The notes under the pieces: generated by a model
Told to the model about the DNA's origin: nothing
Databases searched by the model: none
Seen by the model: only the letters and a program-made list of their open reading frames with translations
Shown: one piece after another, positions 27,824 to 36,822 of the stretch
Layout: each line of letters opens with the position of its first letter
How positions within the stretch are numbered: position 1 is the first letter of the stretch
From: Stenotrophomonas sp. Ste86
GTDB lineage: Bacteria > Pseudomonadota > Gammaproteobacteria > Xanthomonadales > Xanthomonadaceae
Length of the DNA: 64,000 nt
NCBI RefSeq assembly: GCF_024519465.1
Contig: NZ_JALJRW010000005.1
Coordinates: 113,940-177,939, forward strand
Direction of reading: 5' to 3'
Program-made: the position numbers and the translations under genes

Positions 27824-30800
27824 TCACCAGCTGTAGGAAACGCCGAGCTGCGCGCTGGTATCGCGGTAGCCCTGGCTGCCGGTCTGGTGCCCGAGCTGGC
27901 CCCAGCCGCGCCAGCCACCGGCAAGGTTCACCTGCACGCCTGCCTTGGCCTCGTAGATGTCGTCGGGCAGGTCGCGGCGGATCGACACGTCGTCGACCGC
28001 GATCGCCGACGCGTTGCCACCGGACCACCAGTTGACCGCGACGAACGGATGCACATCGCCTTGTTTTGGCGTCAGTGCGCGGGTGTACAGACGTGCACCC
28101 AGCCGGGTACTGGTACCGCCGGCGCGACGGCTCTCCACGGCGGTGCCATTGGCTTCGACCACGTTGTCGGCGTCGTAACGGTTGTGGACGACCTGCAGCT
28201 GCGGTTCCAGGTAAAGGCCGCGATCGGCAGTGCGCTGCAGCGGCAACACGTAGCCGGCTTCCACCGAACCGCTCCAGTTGCGCGAACGGTAGCGTTCCTC
28301 GGCCAGGCCTTCGCCCTGCACGCGGTTGCGGAAGCGGCTGTACTGCACCCAGCTGTCCACATACGCACCCTGTTGCATGTCCGCGTCCTGCAACCAGGTG
28401 CCGTACAGGCCAAGGGTGGTGCCGGTGACCACGCCGCGCGCGGCGTAGCCGGTCACCGTTGATACGGCATCACTGCTGGCGCGGCCATGGCCACCCATCA
28501 GCCCCAGCTGCAGCTGGCCGCCCACGTTGGCGGCCAGCGCATGTCCAATGCCGACCATGACGCTGTCTACGCGGCTGTCCACGCGGACCTGCTCGCCAGC
28601 GGCGTGCCGGTCCAGGTTGCTGCTGCGTACGTTTGCCCAGGCCAGCGCGCCGGTTGCATCCTCGGCGTGGACACGGGTGCCCGGATCGCCGGCACGGTCA
28701 TGCAGGCTGTGCTGGAACATGCGCAGGGCGGCGGACTGGTTGGCCAGGTAGATGGCAGGCTCCGGGCGTTCGACCTTGGGGCCCGGATCCACCGGATCCA
28801 CCGGATCCACCGGATCGATCGGGTCGACCGGGTCGACCGGCTGGCCGGGATCGGGAGTGGCCGGATCCACCGGGTCGATCGGATCTACAGGTTCCACCGG
28901 GTCCACGGGATCTATGGGATCTACGGGCTCCACCGGGTCCACCGGCGCCACATATTCCGAGCGCAGGTACCAGTTGCCGTCATCCGGCGTACTCACCCCG
29001 CCCTTGTACAGGAAGTAGTCGTAGGCACCGGCCACGGCGCGCCCCTGCAGCGTGAACTGCGCGTCGGACTGGCCGGCCACGCTGATCAGGCGGATGCCTT
29101 CGCTGGTGAGCGCGCCGGCGCCGCCGGCATTGTCCACCCGCACGTTCGCAGTGCCGCTGCTGTTGCCCTGGATCACCAGCGCATCGCCGGCCGAGCCATC
29201 ATCGCCAAGCTGGCGATTCATCACCCACGTGCCGCCATTGCCAACGTAGTCGCCGGTGATGGTCAATGTCTTGAAGTCGCCCCGCGTGGGTGCGACGAAC
29301 GCGATCGTTCCGGCATGCTGCAGCGTCCCCACGGTGGAATCGCCGCGCAGGTTCCAGCGGCTGCTGTCATCCATCGACAGCGACGCCACGTGGAAGCCGC
29401 TGTCGCCGCGCAGCGCGCCGGTCAGCACGCTGGCGTTGGCCAGCGCCATCTGCACGTTGGCGGTGGCGCTGTCCACCACCACATCGCCGGTCAGGCGGCT
29501 GTTGTCGGCGCTGAAGAGAATGTCCGAGGTCGCCACCGAGCTGCCATCGGTGAACACGGTATCGCTGACCCGCAACAGCCGGCCACCGTCCACGCTGCCG
29601 GCCTGGCGGGCAACCACGTCGGTGTTGTTGAGCGTCAGCGCATGATTGCTGCCCTGCAACCACAGCGCGGGGCCGTCTTCGGTCTGCAACTGGCTGTTGT
29701 TGAAGGTCAGGCGGTCCCAGTACGGGCCGAACACGGTGATGTAGGAGCGATACGCACCGCTGCCTGCGCCCTTGGCATGAATGCCCAGATTGTCCGCGGT
29801 GAGCTGTGCGGTGTTCATCTGCACGATGCCGAACGCTGCATCGCCCAGCACGGTGATATGGCCGCCATCGAGCTGCACGTCGGCCGTGCTGCCGCCCAGG
29901 AACACGCCGCCACCGCCGTTGCCGTAGGTGGTGATGTCCAGATCGTTGGCGCGGATGCGCGAGTATGGCGTGGGCGGGTTGCTGCCCGACGCACGCAAGC
30001 CGTAGACGCCGTCACCGTGTGTATCGATGCTGCCGCCGGTCATTGTCGCGGTGCCGCCCCAGACGTCCACGCCATGGCCGTAGCCGTTGGTGCCATAGGT
30101 GCTGATCACCGTATCGGTCAGATCGGCCAACGAGGCGGCGCTGGACAACCACAGCCCGGACTGGCCATCGCGCACGGTGAAATGTGCGCCGTTGGCGGTG
30201 AGCTGGCCCCATTCGTTGACGTTGACGCCGTAGCCGCCGGTGGTATCGAACGTTCCGCCGGTTACCTCGGCCGATGCGTGAATCCCGTTGGCCCGATTGC
30301 CGAGCAGGCGGATGCTGCCGCCGTTGGTGGTGGCGCTACCGCCGTTGATGCGCAGCAGGCCGCCGTTGTTGATGTCGAAATAGCCATTGACCACATCGAC
30401 ATCGGTCAGCGACAGCACACTGCCCACGCCGTTGGAGGACAGCCTGCCGCTGTAGCCGTTGTTGCCCGAGGCAAAGGTAAGCTGCAGCGCTTCCATCGCC
30501 AGCAGCGCGCCGCCCTCGGCAGACACGGCGCTGTTGCCACCGTTGTTGATTTCGGTGCCGGTCACGTGCAGCTCGCTACCGCTGCCGGTGGCGTACAGCG
30601 CATGCCCGCCACTGCTGACGCGGCCGCCGGTCAGCCAGACCTTGCCGCCGCCGGTGGCATTGACCGTGCCGTAGCCGGAGCCGTTGCGATATGCATCGAT
30701 GACCAGGTTGTTGGCGCGGATCACGCTGCCCGCGCCGCTGGCATTCAAGGCATAGCCGACGCTGGCGCTGCCGTCGCCGAGCTGGATGTGGCCGCCCTCG

Positions 30801-31174
30801 ATCTGCACGCTGCCGCCGGACATGGCGCCGATGCCGCTGCCGTTGCCGGTAACGCCCAGGTCCAGGTCGGTGGCGTGCAGCGTAGCGTCCTGACCCGTTA
30901 CGGTCACCGCGTAGCTGCTGCCGGTGTGCAGCACGCTGTCACCGCTGGCCAGGTCGAGCGACTCGCCTGCGTTGACGGTGATCGGCACGGTGTAATCCAG
31001 CGCGCTGGCCGGCAGCGCCGCCAGCAGTGCCGCACCGAGCGCGATCCGGGTCGGCAGTCCGGCGCGGACCGCGCGCGTGGTCATGGACACCGTGCCACGC
31101 TGCCGCGCAAGTTCGGACACCACCTTGCAGCGTCCATTCACGGGGTCCCGCACCAATCGGTAGATTCTGTTCAT
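27824..31174 (-). CDS. Large autotransporter (type Va) with pectate-lyase-like passenger
   Basis: This 1116-residue protein starts with an extended signal peptide region ('[20 protein letters not shown]') and a hydrophobic core, with likely cleavage after Ala58 (LPASA). A Gly/Asn-rich passenger (about 60-740) is made of short repeated strands typical of a beta-helix. A Pro-Val-Asp linker (VDPVDPIDP type) follows, then a C-terminal beta-barrel of about 300 residues ending in the aromatic 'GVSYSW'. It is exported by Sec, assembled by BAM and displayed on the surface. No protease triad is seen, so it is probably an adhesin or biofilm factor. I chose the start at 31174 over the ATG at 31246 because the extended signal peptide begins there. 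It lies downstream of the phosphorelay genes and shares a promoter element with them. Confidence 0.9.
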   Translation of the reverse strand: MNRIYRLVRDPVNGRCKVVSELARQRGTVSMTTRAVRAGLPTRIALGAALLAALPASALDYTVPITVNAGESLDLASGDSVLHTGSSYAVTVTGQDATLHATDLDLGVTGNGSGIGAMSGGSVQIEGGHIQLGDGSASVGYALNASGAGSVIRANNLVIDAYRNGSGYGTVNATGGGKVWLTGGRVSSGGHALYATGSGSELHVTGTEINNGGNSAVSAEGGALLAMEALQLTFASGNNGYSGRLSSNGVGSVLSLTDVDVVNGYFDINNGGLLRINGGSATTNGGSIRLLGNRANGIHASAEVTGGTFDTTGGYGVNVNEWGQLTANGAHFTVRDGQSGLWLSSAASLADLTDTVISTYGTNGYGHGVDVWGGTATMTGGSIDTHGDGVYGLRASGSNPPTPYSRIRANDLDITTYGNGGGGVFLGGSTADVQLDGGHITVLGDAAFGIVQMNTAQLTADNLGIHAKGAGSGAYRSYITVFGPYWDRLTFNNSQLQTEDGPALWLQGSNHALTLNNTDVVARQAGSVDGGRLLRVSDTVFTDGSSVATSDILFSADNSRLTGDVVVDSATANVQMALANASVLTGALRGDSGFHVASLSMDDSSRWNLRGDSTVGTLQHAGTIAFVAPTRGDFKTLTITGDYVGNGGTWVMNRQLGDDGSAGDALVIQGNSSGTANVRVDNAGGAGALTSEGIRLISVAGQSDAQFTLQGRAVAGAYDYFLYKGGVSTPDDGNWYLRSEYVAPVDPVEPVDPIDPVDPVEPVDPIDPVDPATPDPGQPVDPVDPIDPVDPVDPVDPGPKVERPEPAIYLANQSAALRMFQHSLHDRAGDPGTRVHAEDATGALAWANVRSSNLDRHAAGEQVRVDSRVDSVMVGIGHALAANVGGQLQLGLMGGHGRASSDAVSTVTGYAARGVVTGTTLGLYGTWLQDADMQQGAYVDSWVQYSRFRNRVQGEGLAEERYRSRNWSGSVEAGYVLPLQRTADRGLYLEPQLQVVHNRYDADNVVEANGTAVESRRAGGTSTRLGARLYTRALTPKQGDVHPFVAVNWWSGGNASAIAVDDVSIRRDLPDDIYEAKAGVQVNLAGGWRGWGQLGHQTGSQGYRDTSAQLGVSYSW
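28781..28949. repeat. Tandem 9/18-bp coding repeat (Pro-Val-Asp-Pro linker)
   Basis: Repeats of the type GGATCCACC and GGATCGATC or GGGTCGACC on the plus strand encode alternating VDP, IDP and VEP triplets on the minus strand. They form a stiff linker between passenger and barrel. Such runs are prone to length change by slippage, always in steps of three bases. Confidence 0.85.
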
Positions 31175-31416
31175 CCTGGTTTTTCTCGTCGCAAGGCAGC
31201 CGTCCGGCGTACGCCAGACGGATCTGCAGACCATGTCGATCGCCATCCGGCGACCACCGTTGCGGCGTCACCGGCACAGGCCGGCAACGCCGCATGGCGA
31301 CAAGGCGCGGGGGAGGGGGGCGGATGGCAGCGCCATCGCCACGACACGCCGGGGCGTGCATCAGGGGCGTCCTTGAAGCCGTACCGGCGCGACCACTGCG
31401 CAGCCGGTAAGCACAG

Positions 31417-31459
31417 GCTAGGCAGTGACTGCCACCGGAGACATCAGGCGATCCCTAAA
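31417..31459 (-). promoter_or_regulatory. Candidate promoter and activator site for the autotransporter
   Basis: On the minus strand, TTTAGGGATCGCCTGATGT (31459-31441) is followed after 18 bases by CCTAGC (31422-31417). The same 19-mer, with one change, and the same hexamer at the same spacing occur upstream of the kinase gene at 39662. The core TTAGG-N5-CCTGA is an imperfect inverted repeat, as bound by LuxR/RcsB-type regulators. TAGCCT could be a poor -10. It lies about 240-270 bases upstream of the autotransporter start, in a 379-base gap (31175-31553) with no other gene. Confidence 0.55.
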
Positions 31460-31553
31460 GTACGCCGATGCCGGCAGCGTGGTTGGGCCGGCAGTCAGCG
31501 AATGCGACAGGCAGGCGCGGTATCCGCCGGCCTCGGGCAGGCCGCGCGCCTGC

Positions 31554-32195
31554 TCAGGTGAACAGGTCCGATGCCAGGCAGAAGGTGATCAGTTCCTGGT
31601 CGGTCTTGGCTCCCAGCTTGCGCATCGCGTTGACCTTCTGGGTGCTGACGGTCTTGCTGCTGCGGTTCAGTCGTCTGGCGATGTCGCCCACGCTCTGGCC
31701 GTTGGCGAACAGCCGGATCACCTCGAACTCGCGTGGCGACAGCAGCGAGGCCGAGGAGGCATCACCGGCCCCCGGCAGGGCCTCCTCGCGCGGCAGGTCC
31801 GGCGAGCGGTACACGCGCTGGGCCAGCACCGCAGACAGCGCGACGTTGAGTTCCTTCAGATCCCCACTCTTGCGTACCACGCCGCTGGCGCCGGCCCGGT
31901 ACATCTCGGCGATGATCGAGGGATTGGAGACCATGGTCAGGATCAACACCTGGACATCGGGAAAATTGCGCAGCAGGTAGGAGATCAGCTTGATGCCATC
32001 GCCGAGGGCGTCATCGCCGGGCATGTTGTAGTCGGTGATGACGATGTCCGGTGCCAGCGTCTGCATCAACTCGACCAGTGCCGCCGGACTCTGTGCCTGG
32101 CCGACCACCTCCAAGCGCGGGTCGCGGTCGATGACATCGGAGATGCCGGCCAGCACGATCGGGTGGTCATCGGCAATGACGATCTTGGTCTTCAT
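31554..32195 (-). CDS. NarL/RcsB-type response regulator
   Basis: This 213-residue protein has a receiver domain (about 1-125) with phospho-acceptor Asp55 in 'VITDYNMPGDD', acidic pocket Asp9/Asp10 and the conserved Lys in 'VVRKSG'. A LuxR-type helix-turn-helix (about 148-200) contains 'LSPREFEVIRLFANGQSV' and 'RSSKTVSTQKVNAM'. It is close in pattern to RcsB and to RocA1/SadA. I placed the start at 32195 (MKTKIVIADD); an ATG at 32222 lies only three bases after the kinase stop. It is the last gene of the kinase operon and the probable DNA-binding output of the phosphorelay. Confidence 0.92.
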   Translation of the reverse strand: MKTKIVIADDHPIVLAGISDVIDRDPRLEVVGQAQSPAALVELMQTLAPDIVITDYNMPGDDALGDGIKLISYLLRNFPDVQVLILTMVSNPSIIAEMYRAGASGVVRKSGDLKELNVALSAVLAQRVYRSPDLPREEALPGAGDASSASLLSPREFEVIRLFANGQSVGDIARRLNRSSKTVSTQKVNAMRKLGAKTDQELITFCLASDLFT

Positions 32196-32225
32196 GCGTG
32201 TTCTCGGCACCGGCAGGAGCAAAAC

Positions 32226-35200
32226 TCAGGGGACATCGGTGGCTTCCGGTGGCGAGCGTTCCAGCCGCACCAGCGCGCGTTCCAGTTCGATCAGGAAGGC
32301 CTGCGCTGCCGCGCTGCACGCCGCCACCGTCGCGCCGGCGGCGATTCTATCTTCGATCACCTGGGCAACGTCGACCAGGCGTTGCGCCGAGACCATCACC
32401 AACGCCCCGCGGATGCGATGCAGCATCTGCCGGATCTCGTTGGCCTGGCCGCTCTCAACGGCCGCCGACAGGCCCTGCAGGTCGCTGCGCATGGTGGTCA
32501 GGAACAGCTCGCGCAGGTGGTCGGAGACGACGATCGTATCGACTGGCACATCGCGGGTCGGTGAAAGGTCCACTCCGGCAGGGGCCACCGGTTCGGTCAA
32601 CCCACTGAGCTGGCGGTACAGCGCCTGCAGCGAAATCGGCTTGACCAGGCAGCTGTCCATCCCGGCGCTGCGGCAGCGCTCGCGCTCTTCCGGCGCGGCG
32701 TTGGCGGTGGCGCCGATGATGGGTACACGCACGCCGTCTGCGCGCAACCGGCGGGTGAGGGCATACCCATCGATGTGCGGCATGTTGACGTCGGTGAGCA
32801 CCGCGTCGAAGCGACGCTGTGACCAGTAGCCCAGCGCTTCGTCGCCATCGCTGGCCACCACGGCGTGGCAGCCCAGCTGTTCCAGCTGTTCGCGCAGGAT
32901 CATCTGGTTGATCGGATTGTCCTCGGCGACCAGCACGTGCAGGCCGAGGCGACGGAACTGCGGCGCGGCCGCCGGCGCCTGCCGTGGCGCATCCCCGCCT
33001 GCGGCCATCAGCAGCGCATCCACCATGGCATCCAGGTTGTGCATGGACACCACCCAGCGCCCGTCGATCCGCTCGGGATGGTCACCGCCGTCGCTTCTGG
33101 CCACCACGTGCGGCCCAGCCCAGCCGGGATCGGGCTCGTCCAGCAGCACATCCAGCAAGGGGGTGTGTGCGCTGAAGTTCTGTGCCGATTCGCTGTGGTA
33201 GACCTGCGCGGCGGCGCCGCGCTGGCGCAGGCGCTCGCACAGGTTGTCGGCCAGTTCGCGCGATGGCGAGCGCACGTAGACCGCCACGCGCTGGCCGAAC
33301 GCCGGACGCTGCTCGGCCAGGTCGGGGCTTTCGGCCAGCGGCAGTTCGAAGCTGAAACTGCTGCCCAGCCCGCTGTCGCTGACCACCCGCAGTTCGCCCC
33401 CCATCAACTGCACCAGATGCGCGCTGATCGCCAGCCCCAGCCCGGTGCCGCGCAGCGCATCGGTGCCCGGGTTGGCCTGGTAGAACGGCTCGAACAGTCG
33501 TGCCTGGTGCTCCTGCTGGATACCGATGCCGGTGTCGGCCACCTGCCAGCTCAGTCGCGGCAATTCCCCCGCCGCTTCCACCGCGCGCAGGCGCACGACG
33601 ATACGGCCGGCATCGGTGAACTTGATCGCGTTGCTGATGAGGTTGTTGAGCACTTGTCGGATGCGCGCGGCATCGCCGATCACCAGCGCCGGAACAGTGC
33701 CGTCGATGCACGCATACAGCTGCAGCCGCCTGCGCGTGGCCGAAGCGGCATACGAGCGCAATACGTCTTCGGTCAATCCCGCCGGACAGAACGCGACCGG
33801 CTCCAGTGCCAGCTGCCCGGCCTCTGCCTTGGACACGTCGAGGATGTCGCTGATCAACTGCATCAGGGTCGACGACGAGCGTTGGATCGTGCCCACGTAC
33901 TCCTGCTGTCGGCTGTCCAGTGGGGTCAGTCCGAGCAGCTCCAGTGTGCCCAGTACGCCGTACAGCGGCGTGCGGATCTCATGGCTCATCGTCGCCAGGA
34001 ACAGGCTCTTGGCCCGGTTGGCCTGGTCGGCGGCCACGCGCGCCTGCTGCAGCACCAGTTCGGCGTCGTGCTGGGCGGTGAGGTCGATGAACAGACACAG
34101 CATCACCGGCTCGCCGCGGTAGCGCGCGGCGGTGACGGTCACCAGCAGATGGCGTCCGTCGGGCGTGGTGTAGGGCCGCGTGGCAGGGCCCTGGGTATCC
34201 GCGTCGGCCGACGCATCATCGCGCCACCCACCGTGCCAGCCGGGTGCGTCAGGATGCTCTCCCAGCCAGTTGCGTGCCAGGGCGTTCTCCAGGATCACCC
34301 GACCATCGCGCTGGCGCAGCAGACACAGACCGATGGGTGCCGCGTCCAGCACGGTGCGGCTGAACGCTTCGCTTTCCAGCAGACGCTCATGGTTCTGGCG
34401 CAGCGGGACCAGAACCGAGCGTCGATAGCTGCGCAGCACCAGCACGCCGCCCAGCGCCAGCAGCAGCGCGGCGATCACGCTGCCGATCAGCGGCCCGCGG
34501 GGATGGCTGAGCAGGCGCGCCCAGCGCACCTGGTACACGGCCTGCCAGCCATTGCTGGTTCGCATGCGGTAGATCACCCCGTCACGGGTAAAGCTGCGCT
34601 GCGCGCCGCCGCCCTCCAGGTGGGGGCCGTGCACCAGTCGACCGTTCGGGTCGACGATGGACAGCTGGTCGTAGATCGTCTCGCCCAGCAGCTGACGACG
34701 GTCGTCCAGGCGCGACAGGTCCAGCAGGCAGGCGATCGCCGGCATGGCCCGGGCGTCCGTATCGCCCCACGCGTCGATGTCCCGCGGTGCCTGTGCGATC
34801 GACAGCAGGCGGTTGTTGCCATCGCCGGGATCGCGCTGGAACCAGCGCACATCGCCGCGTTGCAGCGAGACACTGGCCGCCACCGCGTGGATGTAGCGCA
34901 GCAGCGCCTGCATCGGTGCCGAGGCGGGCCGCACCGGGTCGATATCGTCCACCGTGAGCGGCACCAGCAATCCGGCCGTGCCTTCGCCGCTGACCAGCAG
35001 GCAGCGCGGTGAGGGATACAGCGATTCAGCCCAGAACGCGCCGTAGAAGCCGGAGAATCGCACGCCCAGCGCCGATGCCGTGTGTGGCGGGGGCGCCTGG
35101 TCATGCAGTACCGAGAACGGGATGTAGGCCCGCGCCGGATTGGCCGCCTCCACGCTGCCCGACAGTGGCTGGCTGCGGACGGTTCCTGGTGGACCACCGG

Positions 35201-35444
35201 GCACCGCCGCGCGCTCGTGATCATGGGCGCGCCAGCGCCGCATGAAGCGCTCCTGTTCCTGCAGTGCGCCATCCAGGCGGCGGAAGTGGAAATCGATCTT
35301 GCCCTGTTCCTCGCGCAGCAACTGCAAGGTGGTGGACAGCACCAACCCGGCCTGGATCGTGGCCAGGACGATCACGCCGATCAACAGCGCGTGCACGCGC
35401 AGCGAACGGCGGGCGAGCTGGCGGATGGGTGCGGCCTCGGGCAT
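32226..35444 (-). CDS. Unorthodox hybrid sensor kinase (HK-REC-HPt)
   Basis: This 1072-residue membrane kinase has one N-terminal span ('LLIGVIVLATIQAGLVL'), a periplasmic sensor region of about 270 residues and a second span ('LIGSVIAALLLALGGVLVL'). A PAS-like domain is followed by the dimerisation domain with His488 ([11 protein letters not shown]) and an ATPase domain ('DTGIGIQQEHQARLFEPF', 'GTGLGLAIS'). The receiver has Asp885 ('LTDVNMPHIDG') and the C-terminal HPt domain has His1009 ('MLHRIRGALVMV'). The full His-Asp-His chain can pass phosphate to the response regulator encoded next. The ATG at 35444 follows AAGGGGA. The domain order resembles RocS1 and BvgS. Confidence 0.93.
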   Translation of the reverse strand: MPEAAPIRQLARRSLRVHALLIGVIVLATIQAGLVLSTTLQLLREEQGKIDFHFRRLDGALQEQERFMRRWRAHDHERAAVPGGPPGTVRSQPLSGSVEAANPARAYIPFSVLHDQAPPPHTASALGVRFSGFYGAFWAESLYPSPRCLLVSGEGTAGLLVPLTVDDIDPVRPASAPMQALLRYIHAVAASVSLQRGDVRWFQRDPGDGNNRLLSIAQAPRDIDAWGDTDARAMPAIACLLDLSRLDDRRQLLGETIYDQLSIVDPNGRLVHGPHLEGGGAQRSFTRDGVIYRMRTSNGWQAVYQVRWARLLSHPRGPLIGSVIAALLLALGGVLVLRSYRRSVLVPLRQNHERLLESEAFSRTVLDAAPIGLCLLRQRDGRVILENALARNWLGEHPDAPGWHGGWRDDASADADTQGPATRPYTTPDGRHLLVTVTAARYRGEPVMLCLFIDLTAQHDAELVLQQARVAADQANRAKSLFLATMSHEIRTPLYGVLGTLELLGLTPLDSRQQEYVGTIQRSSSTLMQLISDILDVSKAEAGQLALEPVAFCPAGLTEDVLRSYAASATRRRLQLYACIDGTVPALVIGDAARIRQVLNNLISNAIKFTDAGRIVVRLRAVEAAGELPRLSWQVADTGIGIQQEHQARLFEPFYQANPGTDALRGTGLGLAISAHLVQLMGGELRVVSDSGLGSSFSFELPLAESPDLAEQRPAFGQRVAVYVRSPSRELADNLCERLRQRGAAAQVYHSESAQNFSAHTPLLDVLLDEPDPGWAGPHVVARSDGGDHPERIDGRWVVSMHNLDAMVDALLMAAGGDAPRQAPAAAPQFRRLGLHVLVAEDNPINQMILREQLEQLGCHAVVASDGDEALGYWSQRRFDAVLTDVNMPHIDGYALTRRLRADGVRVPIIGATANAAPEERERCRSAGMDSCLVKPISLQALYRQLSGLTEPVAPAGVDLSPTRDVPVDTIVVSDHLRELFLTTMRSDLQGLSAAVESGQANEIRQMLHRIRGALVMVSAQRLVDVAQVIEDRIAAGATVAACSAAAQAFLIELERALVRLERSPPEATDVP

Positions 35445-35583
35445 GGAATCCCCTTGTGATGGTGGCAACGACGCGCCGGATGCCGCGCGATGCCGCGTGC
35501 CTGCGATCGTCAACCGTTGTGAACCGATGCACAAGGGTGCGGGGCCGCGCTGGATGGCGTGGTGAATGCGGGCCGGTGAAGGC

Positions 35584-36822
35584 TCAGCGCGTGGCGAGGG
35601 TGTCCGGGTGGCCCAGTTCGGTGTGTCGGTGTGCGGCCTTTTCCTGGTCCAGCAACGCACCGAAGGTTTCGGCGGGAATCGCGCGCGAAATCAGGAAACC
35701 CTGGACCTGGTTGCAGCCCAGCCTGCGCAGGGTAGCCAGCTCGGCATCGGTTTCCACACCCTCGGCGACGATGTTCAGCCCCAGCTTGCTGCCCAGTGCG
35801 ATGACCGTGGCCAGCGCGCTGTGCAGCGCCGGATCGCGCGCGCAGCCGCGAACCAGTGCCCGGTCGATCTTGACCTCGGTGAAGGGCGTGCTGACCAGAT
35901 TGTGCACCGAACTGAGACCTTGGCCGAAATCATCCTGGGCCAGTCCGAAGCCCTTCATGCGCAACCGGCAGGCCCCGGCGTAGTAATCGCTGACATGGTG
36001 GGTGGTGCTGCTCTCCATCAGTTCGAAGCACAGATCGGCGGGAATGCCGCCGTGCTTGAGGGTCAGCTCCAGCAGTTCGTCGGGCAGGCTGCTGCGCTCG
36101 AGCAGGTGGGGTGGCAGGTTGATCGACACCGGGATGCGGAAGCCCTGTTCGCGCCAGCGCGCTTGGGCCTGCACGCTGGCCTTGAGGATATGGCGCAGCA
36201 GCGCCGGTTCCAGCCCATGTTGCTCGATCAGCGGTAGGAAGCGACCGGCCTGCAGGGTGCCGTGCTCGGGATGGCGCCAGCGCACCAGTGCTTCGGCGGC
36301 CACCACCAACCCCGAATCCAGCGACTTCTTCGGCTGGAACCACGCGGTGATCTGGCCGTCGCAGATCGCCGCGCACAGGCGCTCCCGGCTGGCCAGGATC
36401 GGAGCCTCCTCCGGTGCGGTCGGCGGGGTGGCCTCGGTGCTGGCGTGGTCAAGCTGCGCCAGCAGGTCGCCGACATCGGCCGGGGACACCGGCTTGGGCA
36501 GGATGCCGAGCACGGTGATGCCCAGCGATTCGGCCATCAACCGCGCCGATGCCATCATCCGTTGCGAGGCCGAGCTGACCAGCGCCAGCATCGGGCGGTG
36601 CTCCTGCGCGGCCAGCGCCTGGATGAACTGGATGCCATCCACGCCCGGCATCATCAGGTCGGTCACGACCAGGTCGTAGCGGCGCCAGTTGCACATCTCC
36701 ACCGCATGCGCCGCATCGCCGCAGGTGTCGGTGGCGATGCCGGGCGCGGCATTGAACATGTTGGCCAGGAAGCCGCGCTGGAACGGCTGGTCTTCGAGGA
36801 TCAGTACACGGTGGTTGCTCAC
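35584..36822 (-). CDS. Response regulator with EAL domain (c-di-GMP phosphodiesterase)
   Basis: This 412-residue REC-EAL protein has a receiver with Asp55 ('VVTDLMMPGVDG') and an EAL domain starting near residue 150. Residues needed for hydrolysis of cyclic di-GMP are present: E177-A-L, the Asn of 'SINLPP', the Glu of 'CFELMES', the Asp pair of 'QDDFGQG', the Lys of 'EVKIDR', the Glu of 'VAEGVET' and the Gln of 'QVQGF'. It is therefore probably an active phosphodiesterase controlled by phosphorylation. The arrangement matches RocR/SadR in the Pseudomonas Roc/Sad system. Its start overlaps the upstream kinase stop (ATGA). Confidence 0.93.
   Translation of the reverse strand: MSNHRVLILEDQPFQRGFLANMFNAAPGIATDTCGDAAHAVEMCNWRRYDLVVTDLMMPGVDGIQFIQALAAQEHRPMLALVSSASQRMMASARLMAESLGITVLGILPKPVSPADVGDLLAQLDHASTEATPPTAPEEAPILASRERLCAAICDGQITAWFQPKKSLDSGLVVAAEALVRWRHPEHGTLQAGRFLPLIEQHGLEPALLRHILKASVQAQARWREQGFRIPVSINLPPHLLERSSLPDELLELTLKHGGIPADLCFELMESSTTHHVSDYYAGACRLRMKGFGLAQDDFGQGLSSVHNLVSTPFTEVKIDRALVRGCARDPALHSALATVIALGSKLGLNIVAEGVETDAELATLRRLGCNQVQGFLISRAIPAETFGALLDQEKAAHRHTELGHPDTLATR

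Noticed and set aside
28781..28949. A CRISPR-like array in the GGATCCACC repeats.
   Set aside because: The repeats are contiguous nine-base units in frame with a Pro-Val-Asp linker of the autotransporter; there are no spacers.
28487..31561. A 1024-codon plus-strand frame opposite the autotransporter.
   Set aside because: It lies antisense to a protein with clear signal peptide, linker and barrel; the sequence is low-complexity and without any domain.
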